Below are positions 1 to 10,435 of a stretch of DNA of 64,000 nucleotides, in pieces. The translations under genes and the position numbers were made by a program. The notes under the pieces are model-generated. The model did no database searches. It was not told the DNA's origin and saw only the letters and a program-made list of their open reading frames with translations. The stretch comes from Triglochin maritima (taxonomy: Eukaryota; Streptophyta; Magnoliopsida; Alismatales; Juncaginaceae). The first letter of the stretch is position 1. Every line of letters starts with the position of its first letter. The stretch covers positions 33,089,621 through 33,153,620 of the forward strand of contig OY821784.1 of the NCBI GenBank assembly GCA_963682175.1. Direction: 5' to 3'.

Positions 1-1441
1 AAACCTCGATTTACTTGGTAGTTTGTTGAGTGACAATCAGAAGCCATTGTATAAGGGTTGCACAAAAATTACTAGATTATCAACGGTGTTGAAGTTGTAT
101 AATTTATAAGCAGGAAATGGTTAGACCGATGTCAGTTTCACATCACTGTTGAAGCTATTGAAAGAGATGCTCCCAAAGCATAATGAACTGCTGGATAGAA
201 CTTATGATTCTAATAAAGTTGTGTCCTATGACAATGGAATATAGGAAGATACATGCATGTCCGAATGATTGTATATTGTATAGGGTGAGTTTGAAAACTT
301 ACATTCCTGTCCCAGGTGTAATGTTTAACGATACAAAATGTAACGTAGTGGACCGAACCACAATGTAGATGATGATGAGTTGAAAATCAAAGGACCTCCT
401 TCTAAAGTTTTGTGGTATCGTCCGATAATAGCTAGGCTTAAAAGTTTTTTTGTGGGTAAGGAGGATTCGAAAAACATGACATGGCATGCTGATCGTGAGA
501 AACCATATGATCAGTTGCTACATCATCCTGCAGATTCACCTCAGTGGAAAAAAGTAGATTACAATTTTCATGTGTTTGGTGAAGAATCTAGGAACGTACG
601 ACTTAGACTCTGTACGGACTGAATGAATCCTTTGGGTAGTTTGAGTAGCATTCACAGTTCTTGGCATGTTCTTCTTGTAATTTACAATCTGTCCCCATGG
701 TTATGCATGAAACGCAAATATAATATGTTGTCCTTAATGATTTCTGGTCTGAAGCAACCTGAAAACGATATAGATGTGTATTCAAGATCCTTAATTGATG
801 ACCTAAAAAGATTGTGGGATGATAGAGAGCCATTTTTTGCATGATTAATGACTTTTCAGCTTATAGTAATCTGTCTAGATATTCTATCAAATGTCATAAA
901 GATTGTCCAACTTGCGAAGAAAAAAAATGCTCCTTGCAACTGGTTAATGGTTCTAAGGTAGTTGATCTTGGTCATCAGAGATTTTTGCCAAACTCCCATC
1001 TTTATCGTAGGTTGAAGAAGCCATTCAATGAAAAACAAGAGTTTTAGAATCCGCTAGTTTAAATCAGCGTCGAAAATGTGTATAAACGTGTAATGAACAT
1101 TGAATGTGAATTTGGAAAACCGTACAAACGAGCAAATGACAAAAGTCTTTGGAAAAAAAGATCCATATTTTTTGATCTCCCTTACTGGAAAAGTTTTGAA
1201 GTTAGACATTGTATTGATGTGATGCACGTAGATAAAAACATTTGTGATAGTCTTGTTGACACTCTATTTAACATACCTGGTAAGACAAAAGATAGATATA
1301 ATGCTAAACTTGACCTTGGTATACGAGCAATGTTGTCACCAGAGAAGAAAGAGACCAGAACTATTTACCTACAACTAGTTATACATTGTGTACAAAGAAG
1401 AAAAGCATTCTTTGTCAGTGTTTGAATGATGTAAGAGTTCC
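1..1441 (+). pseudogene. TNP2-like CACTA transposase, 5' piece (broken)
   Basis: Successive frames translate to hallmark TNP2 blocks: EPLYKGCTK near 48-66, KIHACPNDCILYR near 246-285, WHADREKPYDQLLHHPADSPQW near 482-548 (conserved HPADSPQW), a PWLCMKRKY block near 694-720, ISGLKQPENDIDVY near 740-780, and DVMHVDKNICDSL near 1216-1257. TNP2 is the catalytic transposase of En/Spm elements. The frame changes several times and stops interrupt it (for example after RLRLCTD at 620), so no functional protein can be made. The piece ends at 1441, where an LTR insertion interrupts the conserved sequence D-V-R-V-P-Q-G-Y; the rest resumes at 3057. Upstream coding lies beyond the window. Confidence 0.88.
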
Positions 1442-1456
1442 CCGGCAACGGCGCCA
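1439..1456 (-). promoter_or_regulatory. Primer-binding site complementary to tRNA-Asp
   Basis: On the minus strand this reads TGGCGCCGTTGCCGGGGA, the complement of the 3' end of plant tRNA-Asp(GUC) including CCA. It sits 6 bp from the LTR terminus at 1463, where a minus-strand retroelement should prime reverse transcription. It is not a tRNA gene because no cloverleaf precedes it. Confidence 0.8.
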
Positions 1457-1462
1457 AAAACT

Positions 1463-3056
1463 TGATTGATCGTTTTATATTTAACCGCAAGTGCACGGCC
1501 GCGTTGAAGCGGTGGCAAATACGGGTCGTCCACTGGGAGGTGTGTCGACACTTGGTTTATTCGAAGGCGAGAGGTAAAAAGAAGGGAGAAAGATGTATTA
1601 CACTAATCTAAACTACAAAGCTGAAATGAAATGCAAAAGGAAATGAAGATAAGCAATAAAACTAAGCCCCAAAGGGGGTAGAGAAATAATGTGAACATAA
1701 AGATGTGTGTGTGTGTGTTCAATTAAGCTCCTCACAACATGTAGTGCATGAAATCATAAAACTACATCCAATCTTGCCTCTACATGAATTAAGATAAGAC
1801 TACATCATTAAAACATACAAGACAATGATTGGAATGAAGCTACATGAACTCAAGTATAAAGACTAGACCCTACTATGCCTCTACATGAATTAAGATGACT
1901 ACATCATTAAAACATACAAGACATTAGCTAAGGAAAAGGCAACAAGAGTACATACACTACAAATTGTGTTTCCAACATTAACTTCATCCATATCCTAACT
2001 TTATCATTCCCCATAAAATAGGTCCACTAATCAAAGCATAAGCTAAGCTTCATTCAAGAGCATTAGCATATCAAAGATAAGAGTGGAGACCCATTAGATG
2101 GTTATGGAAATCATATAAAGCTCAAGGGATAAAAATAACACACACTTAATACACTACATTATTATATCACATATTTCTCCGCCCCCCAAATGGGGATGGA
2201 ACTACTCACTACTCATTACACTAACTAATTTAGCAAAGGAAAACATAATACTGAAATGAAATTTATACTACTTAAGCAAGAAATATTAAAGAAGCATAAA
2301 ACTAAACAAACAAACAAGCATGCAAATGAAAGGAAATTAAACTAAGAGAGAAACAACATCATTAAGAGAAAACTTATATTATTAACTCACTCAATTACAA
2401 GTAGCTCTTCCTCCACTAGAGTTTTGCTTCAAGGCTTCACTCTTAGTAGGGAAGATGGCCACCAAGAGGGAGATGGATACAATGGGAGGTGAAGAGTTCT
2501 ATTTATAAGCATGGAAAAAGCTAATCCGGGACAATCCCCCGATGTGGGACTAAACCAATACCAAAAATAGCCTAAACACATGCTAATACAAGTCCAGGAA
2601 GAATCTTGGCTGATTTGGGCTTAACCAGACCGCCAATTGGCGGTTCTAGACCGCCAATTGGCGGTTCTAGACCGCCAATTGGCGGCCTATAAAGCCCAGA
2701 TCCGGCTGGGTCTTCTGGTGGGCTTGCCTTGGTGTGTTTCTTGGTCTTGGATGCATCTATCTGGTTTAGTGGAGCTCCGACCCGAATCGAATTGACAAAA
2801 TACTCCTCATGATGGTGTGGAGTTTCCTGTTTTGCTCTTAGGTCCTTCTGTCTTACGATCAGGTCCTTCCCGCTTGCATCTTGGTCCCCAGGTCTCACAA
2901 TTAGGTCCTTTTTTCCTGCTTTTGGGTCCTTTCATGGCTCTTCTCTTCAAACCTCTTTATTTCTGAAAACTAAACATAAAACTCGTCACATAGCATTGCT
3001 TAGGTGTAAGATAATGGATATAAGGTACAAATATAAGCATGAAATGATGTCAATCA
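1463..3056 (-). mobile_element. Single LTR plus tRNA-Asp PBS, inserted in TNP2
   Basis: The block begins TGATTGA and ends TCAATCA, perfect 7 bp inverted LTR termini of the TG...CA type, giving a 1594 bp LTR on the minus strand. The flanks are a direct repeat of 13 bases (atgtaagagttcc, 1429-1441 and 3057-3069), and removing the insertion restores the TNP2 frame. Unusually, the left repeat is separated from the LTR by the PBS, so this is not an ordinary solo LTR with a 5 bp target duplication. No internal gag-pol is present. A related, truncated LTR in the opposite orientation is at about 9645-10435: both share the block around the cggggga-ttgtcc motif followed by tataaatagaactctt, which looks like a TATA region. 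Confidence 0.75.
2630..2685. repeat. Three tandem copies of a 14 bp palindrome (21 bp period)
   Basis: CCGCCAATTGGCGG, a perfect palindrome, occurs at 2630-2643, 2651-2664 and 2672-2685, separated by ttctaga. It lies inside the LTR, about 125 bp upstream (in LTR orientation) of the tataaatag box. The related LTR at 9.6-10.4 kb keeps only one degenerate copy (ccgccaattagcagt). Confidence 0.85.
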
Positions 3057-3305
3057 ATGTAAGAGTTCCACAAGGTTATTCTTCAAATATCACTAGTCTT
3101 ATTGTTATGAAAAATTTGAGACTTGTGGGGATGAAATTTCACGATTGTCACACTTTAATGCAACAATTCTTACATGTAGCATTGAGATCCATATTACCAA
3201 AACATGTTAGACATGCCATAATAAAGTTGTGTTCATTTTTCCACAAGATTTGCAGTAAAGCGGTCGATCCCGTGCAATTAGATAAGTATAGACGACGCAC
3301 ACAGA
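3057..3305 (+). pseudogene. TNP2-like CACTA transposase, 3' piece
   Basis: This continues the 5' piece after the LTR insertion. It translates to VPQGYSSNITSL, then a block with GMKFHDCHTLMQQ, then LPKHVRHAI and ICSKAVDPVQLDK, all conserved TNP2 order and spacing. Coding similarity stops at about 3290, where the CACTA subterminal repeats begin. The C-terminal part of TNP2 is therefore missing, which implies an internal deletion rather than simple point decay. Confidence 0.85.
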
Positions 3306-3382
3306 CGTCGGATCTGGGTGTGCTTATATCCGACGTATATACTCACGTACATCCGACGTATATTCTATTTTCTGCAGTAGTG
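3303..3382. repeat. CACTA right terminus with subterminal repeats
   Basis: Several copies of a gacgtcgga / tccgacgtatat motif in both orientations lead into the terminus cagtagtg at 3375-3382. The same signature (CACTA-c/g-TG-nAGAA followed by ATATACGTC-type repeats) recurs at 8177-9172 and 56182, so these belong to one CACTA group. Confidence 0.75.
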
Positions 3383-3960
3383 TCGAGAATGATTTGGTAT
3401 TAATTTCCACGATGATTGCCACTGGTCAATTAGGTAATTAATTAGGCCAATTAGGTACTTTATTAATTCAGAAGGAAAACAAAACCTCCAGCAGAATGGG
3501 TGAATGCTACGGAATGGGTGAATGCTATTGTTCGAAACATACACCAAAAGAGAGGTGTTCGACTAATAGTCGAAGAGTTTGGCTTAATTGCCAGGGAGCA
3601 TAAAAGGTTTGAAAAAGAAAAAAGTCTTCGACTAAGGTTGATCTATGATTTGAAAATGTTTTGTTCTAATTTTATGTGCATATATTATAAGTTAAAACTA
3701 AAATAAATTGTGCTTTATTTGTTATAGCAGGAGAGGAGTGCATCTGGCATGTGGAGATTGCAATGGGAATGAAGGATGCTGTAAGTGGTTGCCACAACAA
3801 GAGGCCTTTCATGGTCCATTTGTGAACCTTATATAAAAATATGTAGTTATATGATTGTGGTCCTTGCCTATTGTAATAAGACAACTCCTTGTTTTAAAAT
3901 TGTGTATTAGCAATTTCAACAAAGAAAATAATTTAAAAAACCCCAATGTGGAATCAATGT
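3383..3960. other. Duplicated segment, apparently glutaredoxin intron 2 debris
   Basis: There is no credible gene here. The block from 3398 (ccacgatgattgccactggtc) to about 3900 is closely similar to 49985-50425 plus 55056-55135. Its end (agcaatttcaacaaagaaaataa, 3909 onward) matches 42203-42243 inside intron 2 of GRX-C. It is read as intron remnant of a lost glutaredoxin copy. The 2 to 4 small open frames it contains are not conserved between copies. Confidence 0.55.
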
Positions 3961-4756
3961 CCGTAATTTTTTTAATTAATAAAGTTTAAATCGGAAATTT
4001 TAAAACTAAGAAGAAGAAAAAAATGAAAAATAATCCGATCGCGGTTCGTACCCGCGATCCGTGAACCACGGATCGCGGATCCGACCCGTGATCCGTGAAG
4101 TGTTTTAGTAAAAAAATTGATTAAAAATTGATTAAAACTTCTCTCCTCTTCTAGTTTTTCTCTCATTCGCCCATCACACAACACTTCTTTCCGAGTTATC
4201 TTGGACCCAGGTTAATTTTACACAATTTTTTCTTGAGAATAATTAAAATTAAGATTTAATTTCTTTGTTAAATTAAAAGTATTCGAAATTGTTTTGTTAT
4301 CTTCTATTATATTAAATTTTAAATAGTAGTTGTATTTATGTATCTGTTTATAATTAAATTAAATTTGTATACATTTAAAATTTCTATAACGTACATTTAC
4401 CAAATTTATTATATAATATAAGTATTTGGAATAGTTTTTTATTATTTTCTGTTAAATGAAATTTTAAATATTAGTTGTATTTATGTGTTAAATTGTTATA
4501 TATTTCATTATTTCTATAACATGCAATTTGTCATGAAATCTACGAATATTTTTTTTACATTATTAAAATTAATTTCATTTATTTTCCTGAACAATTATTT
4601 TGTCAAAATGAGTCATTTAAGTAGAAGTCGCTCTGTACAAAACGAATGTGAGTATAATGATGTAGTGGATAGAGAGTCTATTTCCCCACTTCTCGGAATA
4701 CCAAATTGCATGTTAAGAGTCAATGATATTTGCACAAATGTAAGTACAAACTGTTG
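3961..4756. other. AT-rich spacer without recognisable genes
   Basis: Apart from the hairpin at 4052-4078 this is AT-rich. An open frame at 4485-4787 (100 codons) contains MSHLSRSRSVQNECEYNDVVD, resembles nothing I can name, and lacks any supporting context. Confidence 0.5.
4052..4078. repeat. Perfect hairpin, 12 bp stem and 3 nt loop
   Basis: ccgcgatccgtg - aac - cacggatcgcgg forms a perfect inverted repeat in otherwise AT-rich sequence. Partial copies of the same words (ccgatcgcgg, cacgggtcggat type) flank it. Function is unknown. Confidence 0.7.
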
Positions 4757-4960
4757 GATCGTGTGGGTTATGAGTCCACAATACTAATCACTTTTATCCC
4801 TAATTACCTACTTGTTTGATTTATCAAAGATATGCAGCGGAATTAAAACAAAACAAGCAAGTAGGGAATGAATATGCAAACCACAATCGACATGGGGTTT
4901 TTTATAGAGGTTCGGCACCCCACCCGGGTCCTAGTCCTCTCTTGCAACCTCCGCTCATGA
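4757..4960. mobile_element. Possible LTR fragment (copia-like)
   Basis: The block starts tgttggatcgtgtggg and contains gcagcggaat and a tttatagaggttcgg-then-cctagtcct pattern reminiscent of Ty1/copia LTRs. There is no second end, target duplication or coding part. Glutaredoxin-flank sequence begins at 4968. Confidence 0.3.
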
Positions 4961-4967
4961 CATTTCA

Positions 4968-5068
4968 GTAACACAATTTGCTTTTGTGGATTCAAATATG
5001 TATACTTAGATGATGTTTTTATACCTATCTGCTATCTATAGACTTGTTTGTTTCACATAAGAATTCTA
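4968..5068. repeat. Duplicated 3' flank of the glutaredoxin unit
   Basis: The sequence acacaatttgcttttgtg onward is almost the same as 46027-46112 (same orientation), apart from a few substitutions and one short indel. In both places it would lie downstream of a minus-strand glutaredoxin gene. Confidence 0.7.
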
Positions 5069-5240
5069 ATGTTACAAAATAGTCACGCAGAGATATCATA
5101 TGTTACAAATGCATGAACCGTAATACATACAGACATCAGAATCAAACACACACAAAATTTGCAACTGAATTACAGCACTGAATTCAAACCACAACTTTGT
5201 TTTATTTATTTCACACAACTCGTTTCAATTTTTTATTTGC

Positions 5241-5552
5241 TCATTCTTTGTGACCCCTAATTGCTCCTGCCTCAGTCAGCAATGGAACCAATTTCCACGC
5301 ACTGTGAGCTTCCATGACTCCTGCAAAAAATAAATTACACTATTCCATTCATCCGAACAATTTAACGATAATTTCTTTTGTTGGTCAATGTAATTTTAAA
5401 TTTCAAGTATTAGTTTTAGACATAAAGTCTGATTCTACTATTTGTTGTGGAAAATCAACATCCTGCCAATGTGCTTCCCCTTGATGAAAACATTTGGAAC
5501 GTGCTCTCGCCCGTCCACTCCTCGAGTGCGGCTTGCATTGCAGACCCATCAC
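5241..5552 (-). pseudogene. Glutaredoxin fragment (exons 3 and 4 only)
   Basis: Exon 4 (5320-5241) encodes VMEAHSAWKLVPLLTEAGA and a stop and keeps its acceptor (tgcag). Exon 3 (about 5552-5461) encodes DGSAMQAALEEWTGEST and then loses frame. One G is missing in the codons for T-V-P, so the VPNVFI substrate-binding motif is shifted. The exon 3 acceptor reads cat instead of tag, and the donor is not recognisable. No exon 1 or exon 2 (with the active site) is found upstream up to GRX-B. This is a dead tandem paralogue of GRX-B and GRX-C. Its upstream intron sequence (5553 to about 5820) still aligns loosely with intron 2 of GRX-C (36020-36250). Confidence 0.88.
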
Positions 5553-6099
5553 ATGAATTATTGTGAGAGTAAATTAGAGATCTGAATTGTACTGTGGTAA
5601 AGTTCAGTTAGTACTTGATCAACATTATCTTTATTTTGTAACCATTTTTGTGTGTTTCTTTTATGTGTCTATTCCTTGCTCTCTTGTATGCATTTTTTAT
5701 GTGATGGTTTCAAAATCATATGAGATTTTGCGAAGTTCCTATTATGTCATTTCCTCATTTTTAGATGTAGGTTTGGCCTCAATTTCTTTCAAGCAGATGC
5801 AAATGTAAATAAGCAGATGAAAGCAGAAAATGAATTACATGGTTTGTGGAGTTACCGTAAACGAAAAATTACTTAGCTCTACAAAATAATTGACTTGTGA
5901 TAGACCATGATACAGTCAGAGACCACGTCGTTGGATGACGTGGTCACCACGTTGTTATTGAGCATATTACGCAAAATTCCACCTGTTTCCCCACCCATTG
6001 GATGACGTGGTTACCACATCGGATGGAGTTGGTATGTTTTTTTGTGAAGCGGTATTCTAGTGTTATGAGTTGAATTTTAAGTATGTTATGCTCTGCTAT
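5553..6099. other. Intron-derived spacer, no gene
   Basis: The first part resembles GRX-C intron 2. The rest holds a small imperfect direct repeat ggatgacgtggt(c/t)accac at 5933 and 6002. Nothing else is supported. Confidence 0.45.
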
Positions 6100-6616
6100 A
6101 TGGTCTGGAAATGGGTCAGGTATGTCCTTACTCGTACCCATATCCATAACTCGCTAAATTAAAGGATACGGGAATATACCCGGCCCAAAATTTTTTATAC
6201 TCGCTAAGTTAGCGGATACAGGACAGATATAATGGTAGGGAGGGTATAACCTATTAAAAAATCTGAAAATAACATAAAAATCACAAACATACACAAACAC
6301 AAACACAAACAAATGTCAAACAAACATCACTAAGAAATTTAAATTCCTCCGTACATGTTTTTAATTATTAGATTCCTCAAGGATTTTAGGTTTTTGATTA
6401 TTAAAATGTTAAGAAAAAATATATAATATATATTAACGGGTATACGGGAATGAGTAATGTGTATATCTGTACCCGACCCGTTTATTAACCAGGTAAGTGG
6501 ATACGGGTATATAAGTAGGAATTTTTAAATGGGTATGATTTTTGGTACCCATACTTGTACCCGATTGAGACGGATAAGTAGGTAAACGGGAATTACTCGC
6601 CCTATTTGTGGCCCTA
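6100..6616. mobile_element. hAT-like MITE, 517 bp
   Basis: Degenerate inverted ends (atggtctggaaatggg at the left, tagggccacaaataggg on the minus strand at the right) are flanked by near-identical 8 bp repeats tctgctat (6092) and tctgccat (6617). The interior is rich in gggtac / tacccg words, as in the MITE at 31727-32304. It has no coding capacity. Confidence 0.55.
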
Positions 6617-6624
6617 TCTGCCAT

Positions 6625-8176
6625 GATTTTCGTGTTGCATTCATTGTATGCTTTTGTGAGCTTTTTGGTTGGGAGAGGGGGAAAAAGTGAAAACAACAAA
6701 GGGTAGCGTACCTTTTATATCCATTTTTTTTTGAAATCTAGACATTTGCACTTCTTTTCACAACAATATCATATTGGTTCACCATTTTTTCTCCCTTTTC
6801 TAGGTTATCTGGTGGTTAAGTTGTGTATGATTCAACTTTTTTTGGGGGTGTAAGAACAAAGAAGGGTTATTTTGGACAAGTATGTAGGTAATTTCACGGT
6901 GTATCTCAAAAAAGATTCCTAAATTTGTTGGTGTTTCATGTCTAGAGTGTTATATATCATTTACACGTTGGAAATCTCTATACAGATAGCAGGGTAATCC
7001 CAAACATGACGGGGGTTTGGAGCTATATGGTAGTACTTATATTTTCCCGGACCTTCCAGCTGTATGATCTATAGAAATGTCCGGTTAAATCCCAACCACC
7101 AACACATGCAGATGCAGGGGTAATTTCACATACATATGAATGTGATTCCTTGAAACACGGAGAATAATTGAACCAGTAAGTTGGGGTATTTTTATGCGTA
7201 GGTGAAGTGGTAATTCCCAACACTTGACGTGAGGTTTTTTTACTTGACGTACGTCATATTAGTGGGCAATTTTTTAAGCAACGGTTGAAGTCTGTAATTA
7301 TTGAAATGGGATTACTATGTTAAGTACAATTAAAACCTTAACTTTCTTTGGCAATGTAGAAACGCAAAAGTAAAATTGTCAATTCTGAAGCATAAGCCCC
7401 AAACCCAAAATCTAAAATAAAAGTCTCTTTCCAACATAATCCTTCCTACAAGAATGTCAAAGCTAAAATTTGGTCATGCAAGTTAGTAGCTTGCCTCCCT
7501 TAAAAGTGGCCACCAATCTTTCTTATCTTAATTTTTTGGAGCGTTGGGTTTCAAATTTAGACAAACTTTTGATTGTACTATTTTTGAGTTTCATTTCTCC
7601 TTTGGAGTCTTGGGTCTAGGAGTTGTTTGGTGGGTAGCCCGAAATATAAGGAACTACTTGAAGCTTTGTATGCAGTTTGTGTGGCAAATCAATACTTCAT
7701 TTAGATTAGTTACTTAATATAAATTGCAATAGAGGGTGATTCCACTTGACGTGGAAGTAGCTTCGTTTACATAGTAAGATAAACCATGTAATGGAAGTTA
7801 TCGTTATGAACATTTTGTCACTCGGGTAATCTACCTTGTATATAAAGGTAATTTCACACGTACTTCAAGGTAATTCCATTTATAAATGATCAGCATTTGT
7901 ACTTCTATATATAAACATGGGTAACTACAACTAGAAATGAGGGTAATCCCAGATGGAGTGGTGTACATAGTAGGCCACGTGCAACTATGTGTTGTTATAT
8001 GTGTGAATAGTTTCCTCTTAAAACTATTATGCTACAATCATTATTACCAAAACAAGTAATCAATACATAGAGTTTTTCTTAATGAGTTGTAATACACAAT
8101 GAATGATATATATGAGGCACGAAGAATGGACGGAACCTTAAACATGTGATTGTTAACAAAAAGATATTGATAGTCA
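6625..8176. other. Spacer with scattered GGTAATT(C/T)CA motifs
   Basis: No gene is supported. The words ggtaatttcac, gggtaatccca and ggtaattcca recur irregularly (about 6890, 6992, 7119, 7211, 7825, 7849, 7869, 7930). They continue beyond the CACTA insertion at 9386, 9466 and 9544, so this looks like one degenerate repeat tract later split by that element. Confidence 0.5.
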
Positions 8177-9172
8177 TACTAGTGTAGAAAAACCCATATA
8201 CGTCAGATATACAAGGGTATATACGACGGATTTTGGCGGTCCAACGACCGTCGTATATGTCCCCGATGCCTATGCCTTAGTGTATAGATGTCGGCTTATA
8301 TAGCCAACATCTATATCTTTAAATAACAAAAAAAATACATTACGGCATGTAGTAGACATTCAACCTGTACACTAATCAAGCCCAGGTACCAATTTTTTGA
8401 CCACTAAATATATATATTGTAATAGCCTACTGTAGTATGGTATCTAACTCTCATTTAGAACTAAAGAAGTGGTGGAGTACTTCAACCCCACCAACAAAAA
8501 ATCATTCTCCAATGTGGAACTAAACTTCAACACATATGGGATAGTTACATTGAAGCATTGAATGTCTTAGTTTGAAATTGGAATAATTACATACTTTTCT
8601 TATTATAATTTTATCTAGTAATGGAATGTTAGTTTGTCTAGTAAGTTGTTACAAACTTCTTATACTTGAAGACATTTAGGTGAATGCGAAGAAAGACATG
8701 TTGGTATTTAGATAAAAATGGAGATGAATGGTTCCTTACATGTTTTATATATATGTGGTTATTATTTCTAATGTAGGTTTAAATGATGAGAAATGATTAA
8801 GGATATTATACGAAAAAAGAATATTATAATTTTCTTATTTTAGGTCAACAAATTAAGAATATTATAATTTTCTTATTTCAGGTCGATAAATAATTATGGA
8901 GGTATAGAGGTCGGTTATACTACAAAAACCAACATTTATATATAACATAGATATCGGCTATACAACAACCAACATCTATATATAACATAGGTGTTGGCTA
9001 TACAAGAACCGACGTCTATAGATAACATAGACGTCAGTTATACTACCACTGATGCATATACATAACTTTAAACGTCGGCCTCCCTTACACGCAACATATA
9101 TACCTATAGACGTCGCGTTTACGAGAGACCGACATATAATTGGGGACGCTTATTTCCTATTCTGCACTAGTG
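8177..9172. mobile_element. Non-autonomous CACTA element, 996 bp
   Basis: The left end is tactagtgtagaaaaa and the right end read inward is cactagtgcagaatagg. Both are flanked by the 3 bp direct repeat tca (8174-8176 and 9173-9175), as expected for CACTA transposons. Subterminal repeats of a gacgtctatagataacatag type alternate with tcggttatac near the right end (8895-9070), and atacgtcagatatac lies near the left end. No transposase is encoded, so mobilisation in trans is expected. The termini resemble those of the TNP2 element at 1-3382. Confidence 0.8.
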
Positions 9173-9175
9173 TCA

Positions 9176-9644
9176 TCACAACAAGATGGACTTTTAAAAA
9201 CGACAGGTTGTCAATTAAACAAATGTAGCTTATCAGAATTACACCAAAATTTAAAATCAATAGTTGAGTCATAATTAGGGTAGAATTACATAGCAGGAGT
9301 TTAAAACAACATAAACTTCGAAAGATTATAATGGGTATGTTATTTATGTAAGATACAAGACAATGGTAAATTCATGTTCAAACAAGGGTAATTCCATGGC
9401 TATGGTCTTATTTTTGATTCATGCCTTTGGTGCTTCCTGGAATGGAATTTTATATACATGTAATGGTAATTCCATAAATACATAGGGTATCCCCATATAC
9501 AGTTATACGTGAATTTCATTGAGTTGAATATCCAAATGATGAAGGTAATTTCATGTATATGGGTCATTTCGCCAATAGGTCGAGGTATGTTCATATATAG
9601 GTGGTGGGTCTTTTTGCCAATAGCTCGAGGTATGTTCATTAATT
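9176..9644. other. Spacer, continuation of GGTAATT motif tract
   Basis: No gene is supported. Two near-identical short units, ataggtcgaggtatgttcat and atagctcgaggtatgttcat, lie at about 9575 and 9619. Confidence 0.45.
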
Positions 9645-10435
9645 AGTAGCATATCATGCATCATATTCATGTTATATATCCTTAATTTTACCCGAACTTT
9701 GTGCTACTCGGGTGTTTCTTGTGTATTTTCAGGTATTAAGTAATAAAGAACAGAAGAGAAGAGAAAAAAGACTGAAATATAAGAAGAAATGACTTAAATA
9801 AAGAAAATTTGACATGTTCGTTATACACAATGACCCATCTGCAAGAAGGAAGTACCTGGATGTAAGCTGGAAGGACGAAATAGCAAACTAAGAAACTTCA
9901 CACAATCATGAGGAGTATTTTGACAATTAGATTCGATCGCAGACTCAAATAACCGATCCGAGTGCCCCCACGTGAAGTATTGAAGCATTTAAGAAGGTAT
10001 CCGAAATCGGATCACATCAGACAAAATGTGACCGCCAATTAGCAGTCCCTTTTAGTCAGAATCCGACCCGGTTTTGCACGGATATAGTTTATGTGTTTAT
10101 GCCTATTATGGGAATGTTTCAATAGTTCCACACCGGGGGATTGTCCCCAGTTATCTTTTTTATGTCTATAAATAGAACTCTTCTTTCTTCTTTATAACCT
10201 ACACATTGCTTGATGACCATTCTCTTCACTTGGAGCAAACTGCCTTTGAAGCAAAAATCAATGTGGAGAAAATACCACATTGTAACATGGGTCATGTAAA
10301 TAAAATATTTTATTTTTCGTCAAATATTGTTTCCTTTATTGTTGCATGTTTTGTTTCCTTAAATCATAGTATAATTAGTTAGTTTAATGAGTAAAGAGTA
10401 GATCCACCCCATTTGGGGTGGAGGTGATCTAGAAA
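9645..10435 (+). mobile_element. Truncated LTR related to 1463-3056
   Basis: This aligns, in the opposite orientation, with the first half of the LTR at 3056-2160. Shared landmarks are the start region, the gaggagtattttgacaatt block, the ccgccaatt palindrome remnant, ccgggggattgtcc, tctataaatagaactctt (putative TATA region), and ccccatttggggtgg near 10410. Similarity ends at about 10435 without the LTR 3' end or PBS, so it is a fragment. Confidence 0.65.

Larger units (their letters stand above)
1..3382 (+). mobile_element. CACTA (En/Spm) transposon, right part; left end outside window
   Basis: The stretch carries a decayed TNP2-type transposase and ends at 3382 in cagtagtg, which read inward on the minus strand is CACTACTGCAGAAAA, a CACTA-class terminus. 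Subterminal repeats of the type tccgacgtatat lie just inside (3303-3370). The bases after the end (tcg) could be a 3 bp target duplication, but the left end is not in the window so this cannot be checked. Coding similarity stops abruptly near 3300 and is followed at once by the terminal repeats, so the 3' half of the element has been deleted. An LTR (1463-3056) is nested inside the transposase. Confidence 0.8.

Noticed and set aside
1439..1456. tRNA-Asp gene
   Set aside because: Only the 3' terminal 18 bases match. There are no D or anticodon arms upstream, and its position next to an LTR identifies it as a primer-binding site.
2572..2898. 108-codon minus-strand frame with repeated PPIGGLE
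   Set aside because: The repeat is the triplicated palindrome inside an LTR. The homologous LTR at 9.6-10.4 kb does not preserve it.
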